DNA of 54,523 nucleotides from Nioella halotolerans (GTDB lineage Bacteria; Pseudomonadota; Alphaproteobacteria; Rhodobacterales; Rhodobacteraceae). The notes below the pieces were generated by a model, which searched no databases, was not told the DNA's origin, and saw only the letters and a list, made by a program, of their open reading frames with translations. Made by a program: the position numbers and the translations under genes. This document shows, in pieces, positions 9,474 to 18,682 of the stretch (positions within the stretch are counted from its first letter, which is position 1; every line of letters begins with the position of its first letter). Location: the NCBI GenBank assembly GCA_003428585.1, contig QVQC01000019.1:1-54523 (forward strand). The letters are read 5' to 3'.

Positions 9474-9794
9474 GTGATCGACCGCGAAAGATTGCAGGAA
9501 TTGCGCCATGAAATCGGTGAAGAGGATTTCGCCGAAGTCGTGACGATGTTTCTCGATGAAATGCGCGCCAGCTTGCAGGATCTTCGGAACACGCCGGCGA
9601 TGGCGGGGCAGGATGCGCTGCACGGGCTGCGCGGCAGCGCGCTCAACCTCGGTTTTACCGATTTCGCCGATGCCTGCACCAAGGCCGAGCACCGGGCAGC
9701 GGCGGGGCAGCCGGTGGACGTGGTCTACCTCGACTGGCTGTTCAGCGAATCGGTGTCGAGCGTCCGGACGGACCTGCCCGCGACCGTGGCCTGA
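9474..9794 (+). CDS. Hpt-domain phosphotransfer protein
   Basis: A 106-residue protein that is essentially one histidine phosphotransfer domain. The motif ALHGLRGSALNLGF puts the phospho-accepting histidine at residue 50. Hpt proteins relay phosphate between receiver domains. The open frame begins at 9438, but a GTG at 9474 is best placed: GAGGGAGG lies about 7 bases upstream and the resulting N-terminus (MIDRERLQELR) is typical. The divergent neighbour is a receiver-phosphatase, so it is a natural partner; this is inference. Confidence 0.85.
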   Translation: MIDRERLQELRHEIGEEDFAEVVTMFLDEMRASLQDLRNTPAMAGQDALHGLRGSALNLGFTDFADACTKAEHRAAAGQPVDVVYLDWLFSESVSSVRTDLPATVA

Positions 9795-9803
9795 CCGTTG
9801 ATG

Positions 9804-11051
9804 TCAGATCAGGAACTCAGCCAGCACCTCGTCTTCGGTGATGTCGCGATAGGCGAAGCCGCATTCGGCCATACGGGTGAAAAGCGCCTCGAAATCCGCC
9901 GCGTCACGCGCCTCGATCCCGATGAGGACGGAGCCGAAATTCCGCGCCGATTTCTTGAGGTATTCGAACCGCGCGATATCGTCGCCGGGGCCGAGCAGGG
10001 CAAGGAAATCCTTCAGCGCGCCGGGGCGCTGCGGCATTCGCAGGATGAAGTATTTCTTCACCCCCCGGTACCGCATGGCGCGTTCCTTGACCTCGGGCAG
10101 CCGTTCGAAGTCGAAATTCCCGCCAGAGGTCACGCAGACCACCGACTGCCCGCGGATCGCCGCGCCCAGATCCTGCAGCGCGTCGATGGCCAGTGCGCCG
10201 GCGGGTTCCAGCACGATCCCCTCGATGTTCAGAAGCTCCGAAATCGTCACGCAGATCCGGTTTTCCGGGGCCGCCAGAACATCGCCGGGGTCGGTTGCGC
10301 CAAGAACTTCGAAGGGGGCTGCCCCGATCCGCGCCACCGCGGCGCCGTCGACGAAATTGTCGACCACCGGTAGCGTCACGGGATGACCCGCCTTCAGCGC
10401 GGCGGCAAGGCTCATGCCGCCCAACGGTTCCACCAGCTTCACCCGCGTCGCGGCGCCCGTCGCCTTGAAATAGGACAGCACCCCGGAGGACAGTCCGCCC
10501 CCGCCCACTGGAAGGATCAGCCGGTCGGGTGCCTTGCCCAATTGCTCCAGCATCTCGACCGCGACGGAGGCCTGCCCTTCCATCACGTCCGGGTCGTCGA
10601 AGGGCGACAGGAAGACGGCCCCGCTTTCCTCGCAAAATGCCTGCGCGGCGGCCAGCGTATCGTCGAAATAGTCGCCCACCAGCCGGATCTCGACCGCGTC
10701 ACCGCCAAAGGCGCGGGTCTTTTCGATTTTCTGGCGCGGCGTCGTCACCGGCATGAAGATCTCGCCCCGCACCCCGAAATGCCGGCAGACGAAGGCGACG
10801 CCCTGCGCGTGGTTGCCGGCGCTCGCGCAGACGAAAAGCCGCCGCTCCGGATCTTCGGCCAGCCGCTTGGTCATCGCGTTGAAGGCGCCGCGGATCTTGT
10901 AGCTGCGCACCGGCGACAGGTCTTCACGCTTCAGCCAGATATCGGCATCGTACCGTTCCGACAGGAAGGCATTGCGCTGCAACGGCGTGGCCGGGAAAAG
11001 GTCGCGCATCGCGGCGGTCGCGGCGCGGGCGGCTTTGGCGAAATCGGTCAT
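9804..11051 (-). CDS. ilvA: Threonine ammonia-lyase
   Basis: A 415-residue fold-type-II PLP enzyme. The lysine that binds PLP is K52 in SYKIRGAFNAM, and the phosphate-binding glycine loop is GGGGLSSG (about 183-190). A C-terminal ACT-like segment (about 330-415) suggests feedback control. It converts threonine to 2-oxobutanoate, the first committed step towards isoleucine, in the cytoplasm. The frame ends only 9 bp from the convergent Hpt gene. A serine/threonine racemase or catabolic lyase is less likely given the regulatory C-terminus. Confidence 0.92.
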   Translation of the reverse strand: MTDFAKAARAATAAMRDLFPATPLQRNAFLSERYDADIWLKREDLSPVRSYKIRGAFNAMTKRLAEDPERRLFVCASAGNHAQGVAFVCRHFGVRGEIFMPVTTPRQKIEKTRAFGGDAVEIRLVGDYFDDTLAAAQAFCEESGAVFLSPFDDPDVMEGQASVAVEMLEQLGKAPDRLILPVGGGGLSSGVLSYFKATGAATRVKLVEPLGGMSLAAALKAGHPVTLPVVDNFVDGAAVARIGAAPFEVLGATDPGDVLAAPENRICVTISELLNIEGIVLEPAGALAIDALQDLGAAIRGQSVVCVTSGGNFDFERLPEVKERAMRYRGVKKYFILRMPQRPGALKDFLALLGPGDDIARFEYLKKSARNFGSVLIGIEARDAADFEALFTRMAECGFAYRDITEDEVLAEFLI

Positions 11052-11066
11052 GCGGTGCCTTGGCGG

Positions 11067-11867
11067 TCAGGTCAGCTCTCGCCCTTCGACCTGGGTGCCG
11101 TAGAGCGTGGTCATCAGCGACAGGTTCAAAAGGATCTGGATCCAGTAGAGAAAGGCCAGCGGGATCATGCCAAGCGCGCTGTTGGTGAACAGCAGCATGA
11201 TCAGTTCGCTGAGCAGGTTGATGGCCAGCGCGATGACCAGAAGCGGCACCAGCAGATCGGTGGCGACGGGTTTCGTGGCCGTCCAGCTTTCGCCGATCGA
11301 CATGCTTTCGCCAAGTGCGGCCGCCGGCAAGATAAGGCCGATCCGGGTGATGATCCAGGTCATGCCCAGAACCCAGCCCGTGGCGAGGATGAAGGCAACG
11401 CCCTGCGACGGCATCGCCATGACGATCCCGGCAAGCAGCATGGACGACACGAAGGCGATGAGGACGACGAACAGCCCGATCAGGATCGTCCGCCCGAGAT
11501 AGGACAACACCTTCGACCCGTGCCATTTCGGAACGACGCCATGCCCGTATTCCTCCAGCAGCACGAAGCGGTGCCAGCCCACGGCCGCCCAGCAATAGGT
11601 GATGGCGCTGACGACGATACCGGTCAGCACGGCAAGGAACAGGAGGCCAGGGTTCATCATCTCCGGCATGCCGTCGGGACCCATCGGCCCCCGCGGTTCC
11701 ATCGCGCCGCCGGGAAAGGCGTTGTAGGACGGGCCTGTCTGCAGGAACAACAGCAGCAGCAGCGCCATCGGCAGGAATGTCAGCAGAAGCGTCAGCCGCG
11801 CCGCCTGCCCGAAATTGCCGAAGACCTGCGCCACCACATGGCGCAACATCCGATAGCCGTGGTCCAT
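11067..11867 (-). CDS. Multipass membrane protein of unknown function
   Basis: A 266-residue integral membrane protein with about six hydrophobic segments. A short loop near residues 45-70 is rich in Gly, Pro and Met (GAMEPRGPMGPDGMPEMM). I do not recognise a named family with confidence; glycerophosphodiester phosphodiesterase-type or YciC-like membrane domains look broadly similar. It is 15 bp upstream of ilvA on the same strand and so is probably co-transcribed with it. No catalytic motif is visible. Confidence 0.75.
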   Translation of the reverse strand: MDHGYRMLRHVVAQVFGNFGQAARLTLLLTFLPMALLLLLFLQTGPSYNAFPGGAMEPRGPMGPDGMPEMMNPGLLFLAVLTGIVVSAITYCWAAVGWHRFVLLEEYGHGVVPKWHGSKVLSYLGRTILIGLFVVLIAFVSSMLLAGIVMAMPSQGVAFILATGWVLGMTWIITRIGLILPAAALGESMSIGESWTATKPVATDLLVPLLVIALAINLLSELIMLLFTNSALGMIPLAFLYWIQILLNLSLMTTLYGTQVEGRELT

Positions 11868-11950
11868 TCGTCCATCCCCTGCTTGGCTTGCTTCCCCCTT
11901 GAAAAGCCGGTATCGCCGCTCCGGTCAATCGAAATCCCGGAGTTTTCCCC

Positions 11951-13177
11951 ATGTCCGCGCCCAAGAAAGTCGTTCTCGCCTATTCGGGCGGTCTCGATAC
12001 CTCCATCATCCTGAAGTGGTTGCAGACAGAATATGACTGCGAGGTGGTGACCTTCACCGCCGATCTCGGGCAGGGCGAGGAACTGGACCCGGCGCGTGAA
12101 AAGGCGCTGATGCTGGGGATCAAGCCCGAGAACATCTATATCGAGGATGTGCGCGAGGAATTCGTGCGCGACTTCGTGAACCCGATGTTCCGCGCCAATG
12201 CGCAGTATGAAGGGCTATACCTGCTGGGCACCTCGATCGCGCGGCCGCTGATCTCCAAGCGCTTGATCGAGATCGCCGAGGAAACCGGCGCCGATGCCGT
12301 GGCCCATGGCGCGACCGGCAAGGGCAATGATCAGGTGCGGTTCGAATTGGCGGCCTACGCGCTGAACCCCGATATCCGGGTGATCGCGCCGTGGCGTGAA
12401 TGGGACCTGACCAGCCGCACCAAGCTGATTGACTTCGCGGAGAAACACCAGATCCCGATTGCCAAGGACAAGCGCGGCGAGGCGCCGTTCAGCGTCGATG
12501 CGAACCTTCTGCACACCTCGTCCGAGGGCAAGGTGCTGGAAGACCCGGCCGTTGACGCGCCCGACTACGTTTACCAGCGCACCGCGCATCCCGAGGATGC
12601 CCCGAACGCGCCCGAATACGTGGAGATCGGGTTCGAAAAAGGCGACGCGGTGTCGATCAACGGCCAGCCCGTGACGCCCGCCGAAATGCTGACACGGCTC
12701 AACGAACTGGGCGGAAAGCATGGCTGCGGGCGGCTTGACCTCGTGGAAGGCCGCTTCGTCGGCATGAAGTCGCGCGGCATCTACGAAACGCCGGGCGGCA
12801 CGCTGTTGCTGGAGGCGCATCGCGGGATCGAGTCGATCACCATGGATCGCGGCGCGATGCATCTGAAGGACGAGCTGATGCCGAAATATGCCGAGCTGAT
12901 CTATAACGGCTTCTGGTACAGCCCCGAACGCGAAATGCTGCAGGCCGCTATCGACGCCAGCCAGGACCATGTGACCGGCACCGTGCGACTCAAACTGTAC
13001 AAGGGCTTGGCGCGCTGCGTCGGGCGCTGGTCGGATCACAGCCTGTATTCCGAGGAACACGTGACCTTCGAGGAGGACGCCGGTGCCTATGACCAGAAGG
13101 ACGCAGCGGGGTTCATCCAGCTTAACGCGCTGCGCCTGCGTCTTATCGCGATGCGGAACCGGCGGCTCAAGGGATAG
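11951..13177 (+). CDS. argG: Argininosuccinate synthase
   Basis: A 408-residue enzyme of normal length for the family. The ATP-binding P-loop AYSGGLDTS is at residues 10-18, and further conserved segments ([21 protein letters not shown]) follow. It joins citrulline and aspartate with ATP to form argininosuccinate in arginine synthesis. The ATG at 11951 has GGAG upstream. It starts divergently from the membrane-protein/ilvA unit. Confidence 0.96.
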   Translation: MSAPKKVVLAYSGGLDTSIILKWLQTEYDCEVVTFTADLGQGEELDPAREKALMLGIKPENIYIEDVREEFVRDFVNPMFRANAQYEGLYLLGTSIARPLISKRLIEIAEETGADAVAHGATGKGNDQVRFELAAYALNPDIRVIAPWREWDLTSRTKLIDFAEKHQIPIAKDKRGEAPFSVDANLLHTSSEGKVLEDPAVDAPDYVYQRTAHPEDAPNAPEYVEIGFEKGDAVSINGQPVTPAEMLTRLNELGGKHGCGRLDLVEGRFVGMKSRGIYETPGGTLLLEAHRGIESITMDRGAMHLKDELMPKYAELIYNGFWYSPEREMLQAAIDASQDHVTGTVRLKLYKGLARCVGRWSDHSLYSEEHVTFEEDAGAYDQKDAAGFIQLNALRLRLIAMRNRRLKG

Positions 13178-13272
13178 CGCGGGCGACGCGCCCGGTCGGA
13201 CTGTTCACACGGCTGTGCATTGAAATCCGGCGATGACGGGGTCACCCTGTTGCGAAGCGATAGGAGACCGTC

Positions 13273-13944
13273 ATGCACCGCCGCCCTGCCTTGCGCCTGA
13301 AACCCGTTGTCCTCGTGCTTTCGATCGTTCTGGGCCTTGCCCTGCAGCACGGACGCGCCGAGGCGCAGGAGATCCGCACAACGGTCGTGGCCGGCGGCTG
13401 CTTCTGGTGCGTCGAAAGCGATTTCGAACGGGTCGCGGGCGTGATCGAGGTGGTGTCGGGCTTTTCCGGCGGCACGGTGGACAACCCGACCTACCGGCAG
13501 GTGACGCGCGGTGGCACCGGGCATCTGGAGGCGGCCGAGATTTCCTATGACGCCGACCGGGTCAGCTACGCGCAGCTTTTGCACATGTTCCTGCGCTCCA
13601 TCGACGTGACGGATGCCGGCGGGCAGTTCTGCGACCGTGGTGAAAGCTACACCACGGCGATCTTCGTGGAAACGGAGCGGGAGCGCGCCGTCGCCGAGGC
13701 GGCGATTGCCGAGGCCGAAGCGGAACTGGGGCAGGAGGTGGTCACGCGGGTGCTTGACGCGGGCGCCTTCTGGCCCGCCGAGGCGTATCATCAGGATTAC
13801 TACCGGAGCGACGAATTGATCCTGACCCGCTTTGGCCCGCGCCGAAAATCGGTGGCCTACGGGCTTTACCGGGAGGCTTGCGGACGCGATGCGCGGGTTG
13901 TGGAGCTATGGGGCGAGGACGCGCCCTTTGTCGGGGGGCGCTGA
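13273..13944 (+). CDS. msrA: Peptide-methionine (S)-S-oxide reductase, exported form
   Basis: A 223-residue MsrA. The catalytic motif GCFWC has its nucleophile at C43, and further family segments ([18 protein letters not shown]) are present. The first 31 residues form a signal peptide: two arginines, a hydrophobic core, then an Ala-rich cleavage region. It therefore probably repairs oxidised methionine in periplasmic proteins, unlike the usual cytoplasmic enzyme. No msrB lies nearby. GGAGA precedes the ATG. Confidence 0.92.
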   Translation: MHRRPALRLKPVVLVLSIVLGLALQHGRAEAQEIRTTVVAGGCFWCVESDFERVAGVIEVVSGFSGGTVDNPTYRQVTRGGTGHLEAAEISYDADRVSYAQLLHMFLRSIDVTDAGGQFCDRGESYTTAIFVETERERAVAEAAIAEAEAELGQEVVTRVLDAGAFWPAEAYHQDYYRSDELILTRFGPRRKSVAYGLYREACGRDARVVELWGEDAPFVGGR

Positions 13945-14019
13945 CGTCCGGTTTCGGGCTGCGATGCATCCCGACCGGCGCGACGGGGCGCTCCGCCCGT
14001 GCTCGTCCAAGATTGCAGG

Positions 14020-14307
14020 TTACATGAAAGCCATCGCGTTGTTGCGGATGATGGTTTCCATCGCGAAAAGCGCGAGGATCGCGATCAGCGGTGCAAGGTC
14101 CAGCCCGCCCATCGGGGGCAGGAAACGCCGGATGGGCCCGTAGATCGGTTCGAGCAGTTGCGACAGCCCTTGCCAAAGCTGCGCCACGATCGGCTGGTGC
14201 AGGTTGAGGACGCCGAAATTGATCAGCCAGCTCATGATGATATGGGCGATGATGATGAACTGCGCGATCGAGATCAGCATCAACAGGATCTGGAAGAGGG
14301 ATAGCAT
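14020..14307 (-). CDS. YggT-family membrane protein
   Basis: A 95-residue protein with two hydrophobic helices (about 1-28 and 68-94). The conserved YggT middle segment LLEPIYGPIRRFLPPMGGLD is clear. YggT proteins (CcmB3 in plastids) are linked to membrane assembly and osmotic or c-type cytochrome functions, but their molecular role is not settled. I use the ATG at 14307; the frame is open far upstream to 15096, but that part is antisense to the thioesterase gene. Confidence 0.88.
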   Translation of the reverse strand: MLSLFQILLMLISIAQFIIIAHIIMSWLINFGVLNLHQPIVAQLWQGLSQLLEPIYGPIRRFLPPMGGLDLAPLIAILALFAMETIIRNNAMAFM

Positions 14308-14472
14308 TCTCTGGTCCTCGGGCTTGCGTCGCGCCACAGGTAAGGGGGTCGGGCTGCGAAGGCAAGGGCGTGACGCCACGGAGGCTGTTGACGTCCGCAT
14401 GCCGCAGGGTGAGGCAGACTGTGCCGACCTTGTCGCCATCGTTCCATCCGACCCGTTCGCCCGGAGGCGCCC

Positions 14473-15003
14473 ATGTATCCATTTCTTCGCATGGCGTGGC
14501 AATTGGCTGTCACGCGTGGGCAGCCGCCCCTGCCGCTGACCGGCACCCATGTCAGCCGGCATCGGTGCTGGCCGTGGGACCTCGACCTTTGGATGGAACT
14601 CAATAACGGGCGCACCCTGACGCTGTTCGATCTGGGCCGGATCCCGCTGGCGCAGCGCACCGGGTTGGTCGGCGTTCTGCGACAGGAAGGCTGGGGGCTG
14701 ACGATGGCCGGGGCCTCGATACGCTATCGCCGGCGGGTGCGGGCCTTCGAGGTGGTGGAGATGCGCAGCCGCGCTGTCGGCTGGGATGAGCGGTTCCTTT
14801 ACCTCGAACAGTCGATGTGGCGCGGCGGAGCTTGCTGCAACCACATCCTCTACCGGTCCGCGGTGACGGGGCGCGACGGGATCGTGCCGACCGAAAGGGT
14901 GCTGGCGGCGATGGGTGCACCGGGCGAAAGCCCGGACCTGCCCGGCTGGGTCCGGGCATGGATCGACGCGGAGGCGCAGCGCCCCTGGCCGCCCGAAGGA
15001 TAG
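14473..15003 (+). CDS. Hot-dog-fold thioesterase family protein
   Basis: A 176-residue protein similar to the THEM6/4HBT-like thioesterase group. It has the order expected for a hot-dog fold: a D-L-D-xx-x-E-L-N-N-G segment (DLDLWMELNNGRTLTLFDLGR) region near 35-55, followed by strands including RYRRRVRAFE. The group hydrolyses acyl-CoA thioesters; the actual substrate is unknown. GGAGG precedes the ATG at 14473. It is followed on the same strand by the MFS carrier after 77 bp. Confidence 0.75.
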   Translation: MYPFLRMAWQLAVTRGQPPLPLTGTHVSRHRCWPWDLDLWMELNNGRTLTLFDLGRIPLAQRTGLVGVLRQEGWGLTMAGASIRYRRRVRAFEVVEMRSRAVGWDERFLYLEQSMWRGGACCNHILYRSAVTGRDGIVPTERVLAAMGAPGESPDLPGWVRAWIDAEAQRPWPPEG

Positions 15004-15080
15004 GCTGCGCGCGCTCTTTGGCGTTGCCAAAAGGGGGGAATGCCTGAATGCTGCCGGTGCGGAATGCGAAGGGGCAGCAC

Positions 15081-16448
15081 ATGGCCGAGATTTCACTCAA
15101 GAAGCGCATCTGGGGCTGGTTCTTCTTCGACTGGGCCAGCCAGCCTTACAACACGCTGATGCTGACCTTCATCTTCGGCCCCTATTTCGGGCAGACCGCC
15201 GCCGAGGCGCTGATGGCCGGGGGCATGGAGGAAAGTGCCGCGCGGGCCGAGGCACAGGCGCTTTGGGGTTACGGGCTGACGCTGGCCGGGCTGATCATCG
15301 CGGTGCTGGCGCCGATCCTTGGCGGTGTCGCGGACAGCTCTGGGCGGCGGATGCCGTGGGTCTGGCTGTTCTCGGCGTTTTACGTCATCGGGGCGTGGGG
15401 GACGTGGTATACCGCGCCGCAGGATTTTTCCGTCACCTGGGCGCTGGTCTTCTTCGGCATGGGCCTGATCGGGATGGAGTTTGCCACCATCTTCACCAAT
15501 TCCTACCTGCCCAGCCTCGGGCCGAGGCAAGAGCTTGGGCGCATTTCCGGTTCCGGCTGGGGCTTTGGCTATATCGGCGGGGTGCTGGCGCTGGCGATCA
15601 TGCTGGTGTTCTTCGTGGCCGGCGATGACGGCCGTACCATTGCGGGGCTGGAGCCCGCCTTCGGCCTCGACCCCGCGCGGGGCGAGGACAGCCGCGCGGT
15701 GGGGCCGCTGACCGCGATCTGGTTCGCGGTGTTCATGGTGCCGTTCTTTCTATGGGTGCGCGACGGGCCGCCGCCGGCGGGCGCGCATTACCGCGTCGCG
15801 CAGGGGCTGCGGGACTTGTGGCGCACCATCCGCGGGCTACCGCAACACCCCAGTCTGCTCGCCTATCTGGGCAGTTCGATGTTCTACCGCGATGCGTTGA
15901 ACGGAATGTATACCTTCGGCGGGATCTACGCGCTTGGCGTGCTGGGCTGGTCGATCATGGAGGTGGGAATCTTCGGCATCCTCGCGGCCGTATCCGGGGC
16001 GGTCTTCGCCTGGGTCGGGGGGCGGGCGGACCGGCGCTTTGGCCCGATGCCGGTGATCGTGACCTGCTGCCTCGTGCTGATCGGGACAGCCTGCCTGATC
16101 GTGGGGTTGAGCCCGGGCGCGGTGTTCGGGGTGCCGTTGGCCGAGGGCTCGGCCCTGCCCGACCAGTTGTTCTATCTTGCCGGGCTGCTGATCGGGGCGG
16201 CGGGCGGCGCGGTGCAGTCGTCCAGCCGCAACATGATGACCCGGCAGGCCAACCAGGAGCGGATGACCGAGGGCTTCGGGCTTTACGCGCTGTCGGGCAA
16301 GGCGACGACCTTCCTTGCGCCGTGGTTGATCGCGGTGACGACCGACCTCACCGGCGATCAAAGGCTTGGGGTCAGCCCGCTGATCGGGTTATTCTGCCTC
16401 GGTTTGATCCTGCTGATCTGGGTGAAGCCCGAGGGGGACCACGGCTGA
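15081..16448 (+). CDS. MFS transporter, UMF1 family
   Basis: A 455-residue carrier with 11-12 predicted membrane helices. The opening WGWFFFDWASQPYNTL is the hallmark of the UMF1 (Atg22-like) branch of the major facilitator superfamily. The substrate is unknown; eukaryotic Atg22 exports amino acids from the vacuole. I choose the ATG at 15081, preceded by AAGGGG, over the ATG at 15048. The stop codon shares a base with the mepA start (TGATG), so the two are translationally coupled. Confidence 0.88.
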   Translation: MAEISLKKRIWGWFFFDWASQPYNTLMLTFIFGPYFGQTAAEALMAGGMEESAARAEAQALWGYGLTLAGLIIAVLAPILGGVADSSGRRMPWVWLFSAFYVIGAWGTWYTAPQDFSVTWALVFFGMGLIGMEFATIFTNSYLPSLGPRQELGRISGSGWGFGYIGGVLALAIMLVFFVAGDDGRTIAGLEPAFGLDPARGEDSRAVGPLTAIWFAVFMVPFFLWVRDGPPPAGAHYRVAQGLRDLWRTIRGLPQHPSLLAYLGSSMFYRDALNGMYTFGGIYALGVLGWSIMEVGIFGILAAVSGAVFAWVGGRADRRFGPMPVIVTCCLVLIGTACLIVGLSPGAVFGVPLAEGSALPDQLFYLAGLLIGAAGGAVQSSSRNMMTRQANQERMTEGFGLYALSGKATTFLAPWLIAVTTDLTGDQRLGVSPLIGLFCLGLILLIWVKPEGDHG

Positions 16449-17371
16449 TGCCATTCCGCGCCGCCTGCCTTTGCCTTCTGGCGCTGCTGCTTGCCGCCTG
16501 CGCCGGTGACGAGACACCTCTAAGCGAGGCGGAGCACCAGCTTGTCACCGCCAGCCATATGGACGAAACGCCGGCGCGGCGGCTGTTCGGACGGGTGCGG
16601 GCGGCGGCACCCGCGACAGCGGCGGTCTATGGCGGCTATTCGCGCGGCTGCCTGCAAGGGGCGGCGCAGCTGGCGGAAACCGGGCCGACATGGCAGGCGA
16701 TGCGTCTAAGTCGCAACCGCAACTGGGGCCATCCAGAATTGCTGGATTACGTGCGCGATCTCTCGGCGTTCGCCGCCACGCTGCCGGGATGGGAAGGGCT
16801 TTACGTGGGCGACATGGCGCAACCCGCGGGCGGCCCGATGCTGACAGGCCATGTCAGCCATCAAAGCGGGCTGGATGCGGATATCTGGATGCTGCCGGCG
16901 CGTGACCTGACCCTTACGCGGCAGGCGCGCGAAAGCCTGTCGTCGATTTCGACCCGGCGGGCGGGCGGCGCCTTCGTGGGGGACAACTGGACGGAACAAC
17001 ACTGGCACCTTTTGCGCGCGGCGGCCAGCGACCCGCGCGTGGCGCGCATCTTCGTCTTTCCCGGCGCCAAGGTCTGGATGTGCGACCGCGAGACCGGGGA
17101 CCGATCCTACCTGCGCACTATCCGGCCGCTGCATGGCCATCATTATCACTTCCATGTGCGTCTGAACTGTCCTGCAGGGGCCAGAGATTGCGTCGCGCAG
17201 GACCCGCCGCCTCCCGGTGACGGCTGTGAAGAGGCGCGCCAATGGCAGCGCAATATCATCAGCCCGCCGCCACCACGTCCCGGCCCGCCGCGCCCCGCCC
17301 CGGCGCGCGGAGAAACCATGCTCAACGATCTGCCTTTGCAATGCACCCGCGTCCTGTTGCGCTCGCAATAG
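16448..17371 (+). CDS. mepA: Penicillin-insensitive murein endopeptidase
   Basis: A 307-residue MepA (LAS-type zinc peptidase, family M74) that cuts D-Ala-mDAP cross-links in peptidoglycan. Zinc-site motifs are HVSHQSGLDADI and the C-terminal HHYHFHVR. An N-terminal signal ends in a lipobox LAAC (C18), so it is probably a periplasmic lipoprotein; classical E. coli MepA is soluble. A Pro-rich tail (about 275-290) is disordered. It starts within the MFS stop codon and its last 31 bp overlap the next gene. Confidence 0.92.
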   Translation: MPFRAACLCLLALLLAACAGDETPLSEAEHQLVTASHMDETPARRLFGRVRAAAPATAAVYGGYSRGCLQGAAQLAETGPTWQAMRLSRNRNWGHPELLDYVRDLSAFAATLPGWEGLYVGDMAQPAGGPMLTGHVSHQSGLDADIWMLPARDLTLTRQARESLSSISTRRAGGAFVGDNWTEQHWHLLRAAASDPRVARIFVFPGAKVWMCDRETGDRSYLRTIRPLHGHHYHFHVRLNCPAGARDCVAQDPPPPGDGCEEARQWQRNIISPPPPRPGPPRPAPARGETMLNDLPLQCTRVLLRSQ

Positions 17372-18216
17372 CGGCGGCGCTCGCCGTTGGCGTGACCCTT
17401 TCGGCACTGGCGGAGGGCGAAGATCTGCTTGGCGCCTTCACCATCCGGTCGGAGGATGACCGCCTTGGCGGTTTGTCGGCGGTGGAAATCACCGAAGGTG
17501 GGCGTGGCTTTGCCGCGTTGTCGGATCGCGGCATGCTGTTTCGCGGGCGGATCACGCGCGACGGCACCGGGCGCGTGACCGCGCTTTCGCTGGCCGAGCC
17601 CGAGATTCTGATGGCGCGCGGGGGTGGGCGCGGCGCGCGGGGCGCACGCGACAGCGAAGGGCTGGCCATTGCACCCGATGGGCAAGTGTTCATTTCTTAC
17701 GAGGGGGACCATCGCGTGACGCGGCGCAATGAGCAGGGCGAGACGATCCTGCCAGCCGCCCCCGGTTTCCGGGATCTGGAGGCCAACGGATCGCTCGAAT
17801 CCCTGGCGGTGGATGGGGCCGGCACCCTCTACACCCTGCCCGAGGTGTCGCAAGGGCCGACCATTCGGGTGTTTCGCTATATCGGGGGCGCATGGGACGA
17901 AAGCTGGTCGATCCCGCGCGATGGCCGGTTCCGGCCTGTCGGCGCGGATTTCGACCCGTCCGGGCGGTTCTACCTGTTGGAACGGGATTTCAGCCTGTTC
18001 CGGGGGTTTGCCAGCCAGATTCGCCGGTTCGAACCGACGCCCGGCGGGCTGACGGGTGGGGGGGTGGTCTGGCGATCATCGCACGGCACCCATTCGAACC
18101 TTGAAGGGCTGAGCCTGTGGCGCGACGGGCAGGGGCGGTTGATAGCCAGCATGGTCTCTGACGATAATTTCAGCCCGCTTCTGCCCACCACTTTGGTGGA
18201 GGTGGTGCTGGAGTGA
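17341..18216 (+). CDS. Phytase-like esterase (esterase-like activity of phytase family)
   Basis: A 291-residue exported protein with a signal peptide (residues 1-25, ending near LSALAEG). The rest looks like the PF13449 beta-propeller family, with segments DRLGGLSAVEI, ALSDRGMLFRG, DSEGLAIAPDG and SNLEGLSLW. This family is named for esterase activity seen in some phytases; the substrate here is unknown. I start at the ATG at 17341, which lies inside the mepA 3' end. The genes thioesterase-MFS-mepA-esterase may form one operon. Confidence 0.82.
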   Translation: MHPRPVALAIAAALAVGVTLSALAEGEDLLGAFTIRSEDDRLGGLSAVEITEGGRGFAALSDRGMLFRGRITRDGTGRVTALSLAEPEILMARGGGRGARGARDSEGLAIAPDGQVFISYEGDHRVTRRNEQGETILPAAPGFRDLEANGSLESLAVDGAGTLYTLPEVSQGPTIRVFRYIGGAWDESWSIPRDGRFRPVGADFDPSGRFYLLERDFSLFRGFASQIRRFEPTPGGLTGGGVVWRSSHGTHSNLEGLSLWRDGQGRLIASMVSDDNFSPLLPTTLVEVVLE

Positions 18217-18307
18217 GCCCGTGCGCCCGATGGAGGGGCCGGTTTGGACCGAACCACCGCTTCTCACCATGGTCCCACAGCGGCTTGGCGCCTGTCGTCA
18301 ACACATC

Positions 18308-18682
18308 CTAATCGAGCCCTTTGGAGCCGACGATCATTCGCCACCCCCCGACACCGCAAAGGACCCCACCCCCAAGCGCGATGCCCAAGCCGACCATAGG
18401 GTCGTGCACTACCGAAAGTGCCGCACCGCCTCCGGACAACATCATGCCGAACACGGCGGCCGCCAGCCAAGCGCCTGATCCTCGAGGCTCGCGCCCTGCG
18501 GTTTGTCTCTTCTGACGCTGCACCATTCGCACAACAGCAAATACCAGCAGCGTCACCGCACCCACAATGATCAGGAGTCCGATCAGCGGCTGTGCCGAAC
18601 TGAGGGCTGTGCCGATGGCTACCATTGCCGCGCCCACCGCCACGAGGGGCATGAGATCACTATCGCTTTTATCCTGCACCAT
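18308..18682 (-). CDS. Small four-helix membrane protein, unknown
   Basis: A 124-residue protein with about four hydrophobic segments in two pairs, separated by a basic loop (VRMVQRQKRQTAGREPR). I do not recognise a family. The region is less GC-rich and its codon use (AAA, AGC, GAT, AGT near the start) differs somewhat from neighbours. There is no good ribosome site at the ATG at 18682, and the next ATG at 18652 is possible. It converges on the phytase-like gene. Treat it as a probable but not certain gene. Confidence 0.55.
   Translation of the reverse strand: MVQDKSDSDLMPLVAVGAAMVAIGTALSSAQPLIGLLIIVGAVTLLVFAVVRMVQRQKRQTAGREPRGSGAWLAAAVFGMMLSGGGAALSVVHDPMVGLGIALGGGVLCGVGGWRMIVGSKGLD

Noticed and set aside
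10383..12014. 543-codon open frame on the plus strand
   Set aside because: Antisense to ilvA and the adjoining membrane-protein gene; composition is that of a shadow frame (long Gln/His/Arg stretches).
13190..13210. Hairpin CGGGC/GCCCG after argG as a terminator
   Set aside because: Stem is only 5 bp and no T-tract follows.
18221..18478. Plus-strand open frame opposite the small membrane protein
   Set aside because: No ribosome site or motif; the minus-strand frame has clear hydrophobic periodicity and is preferred.
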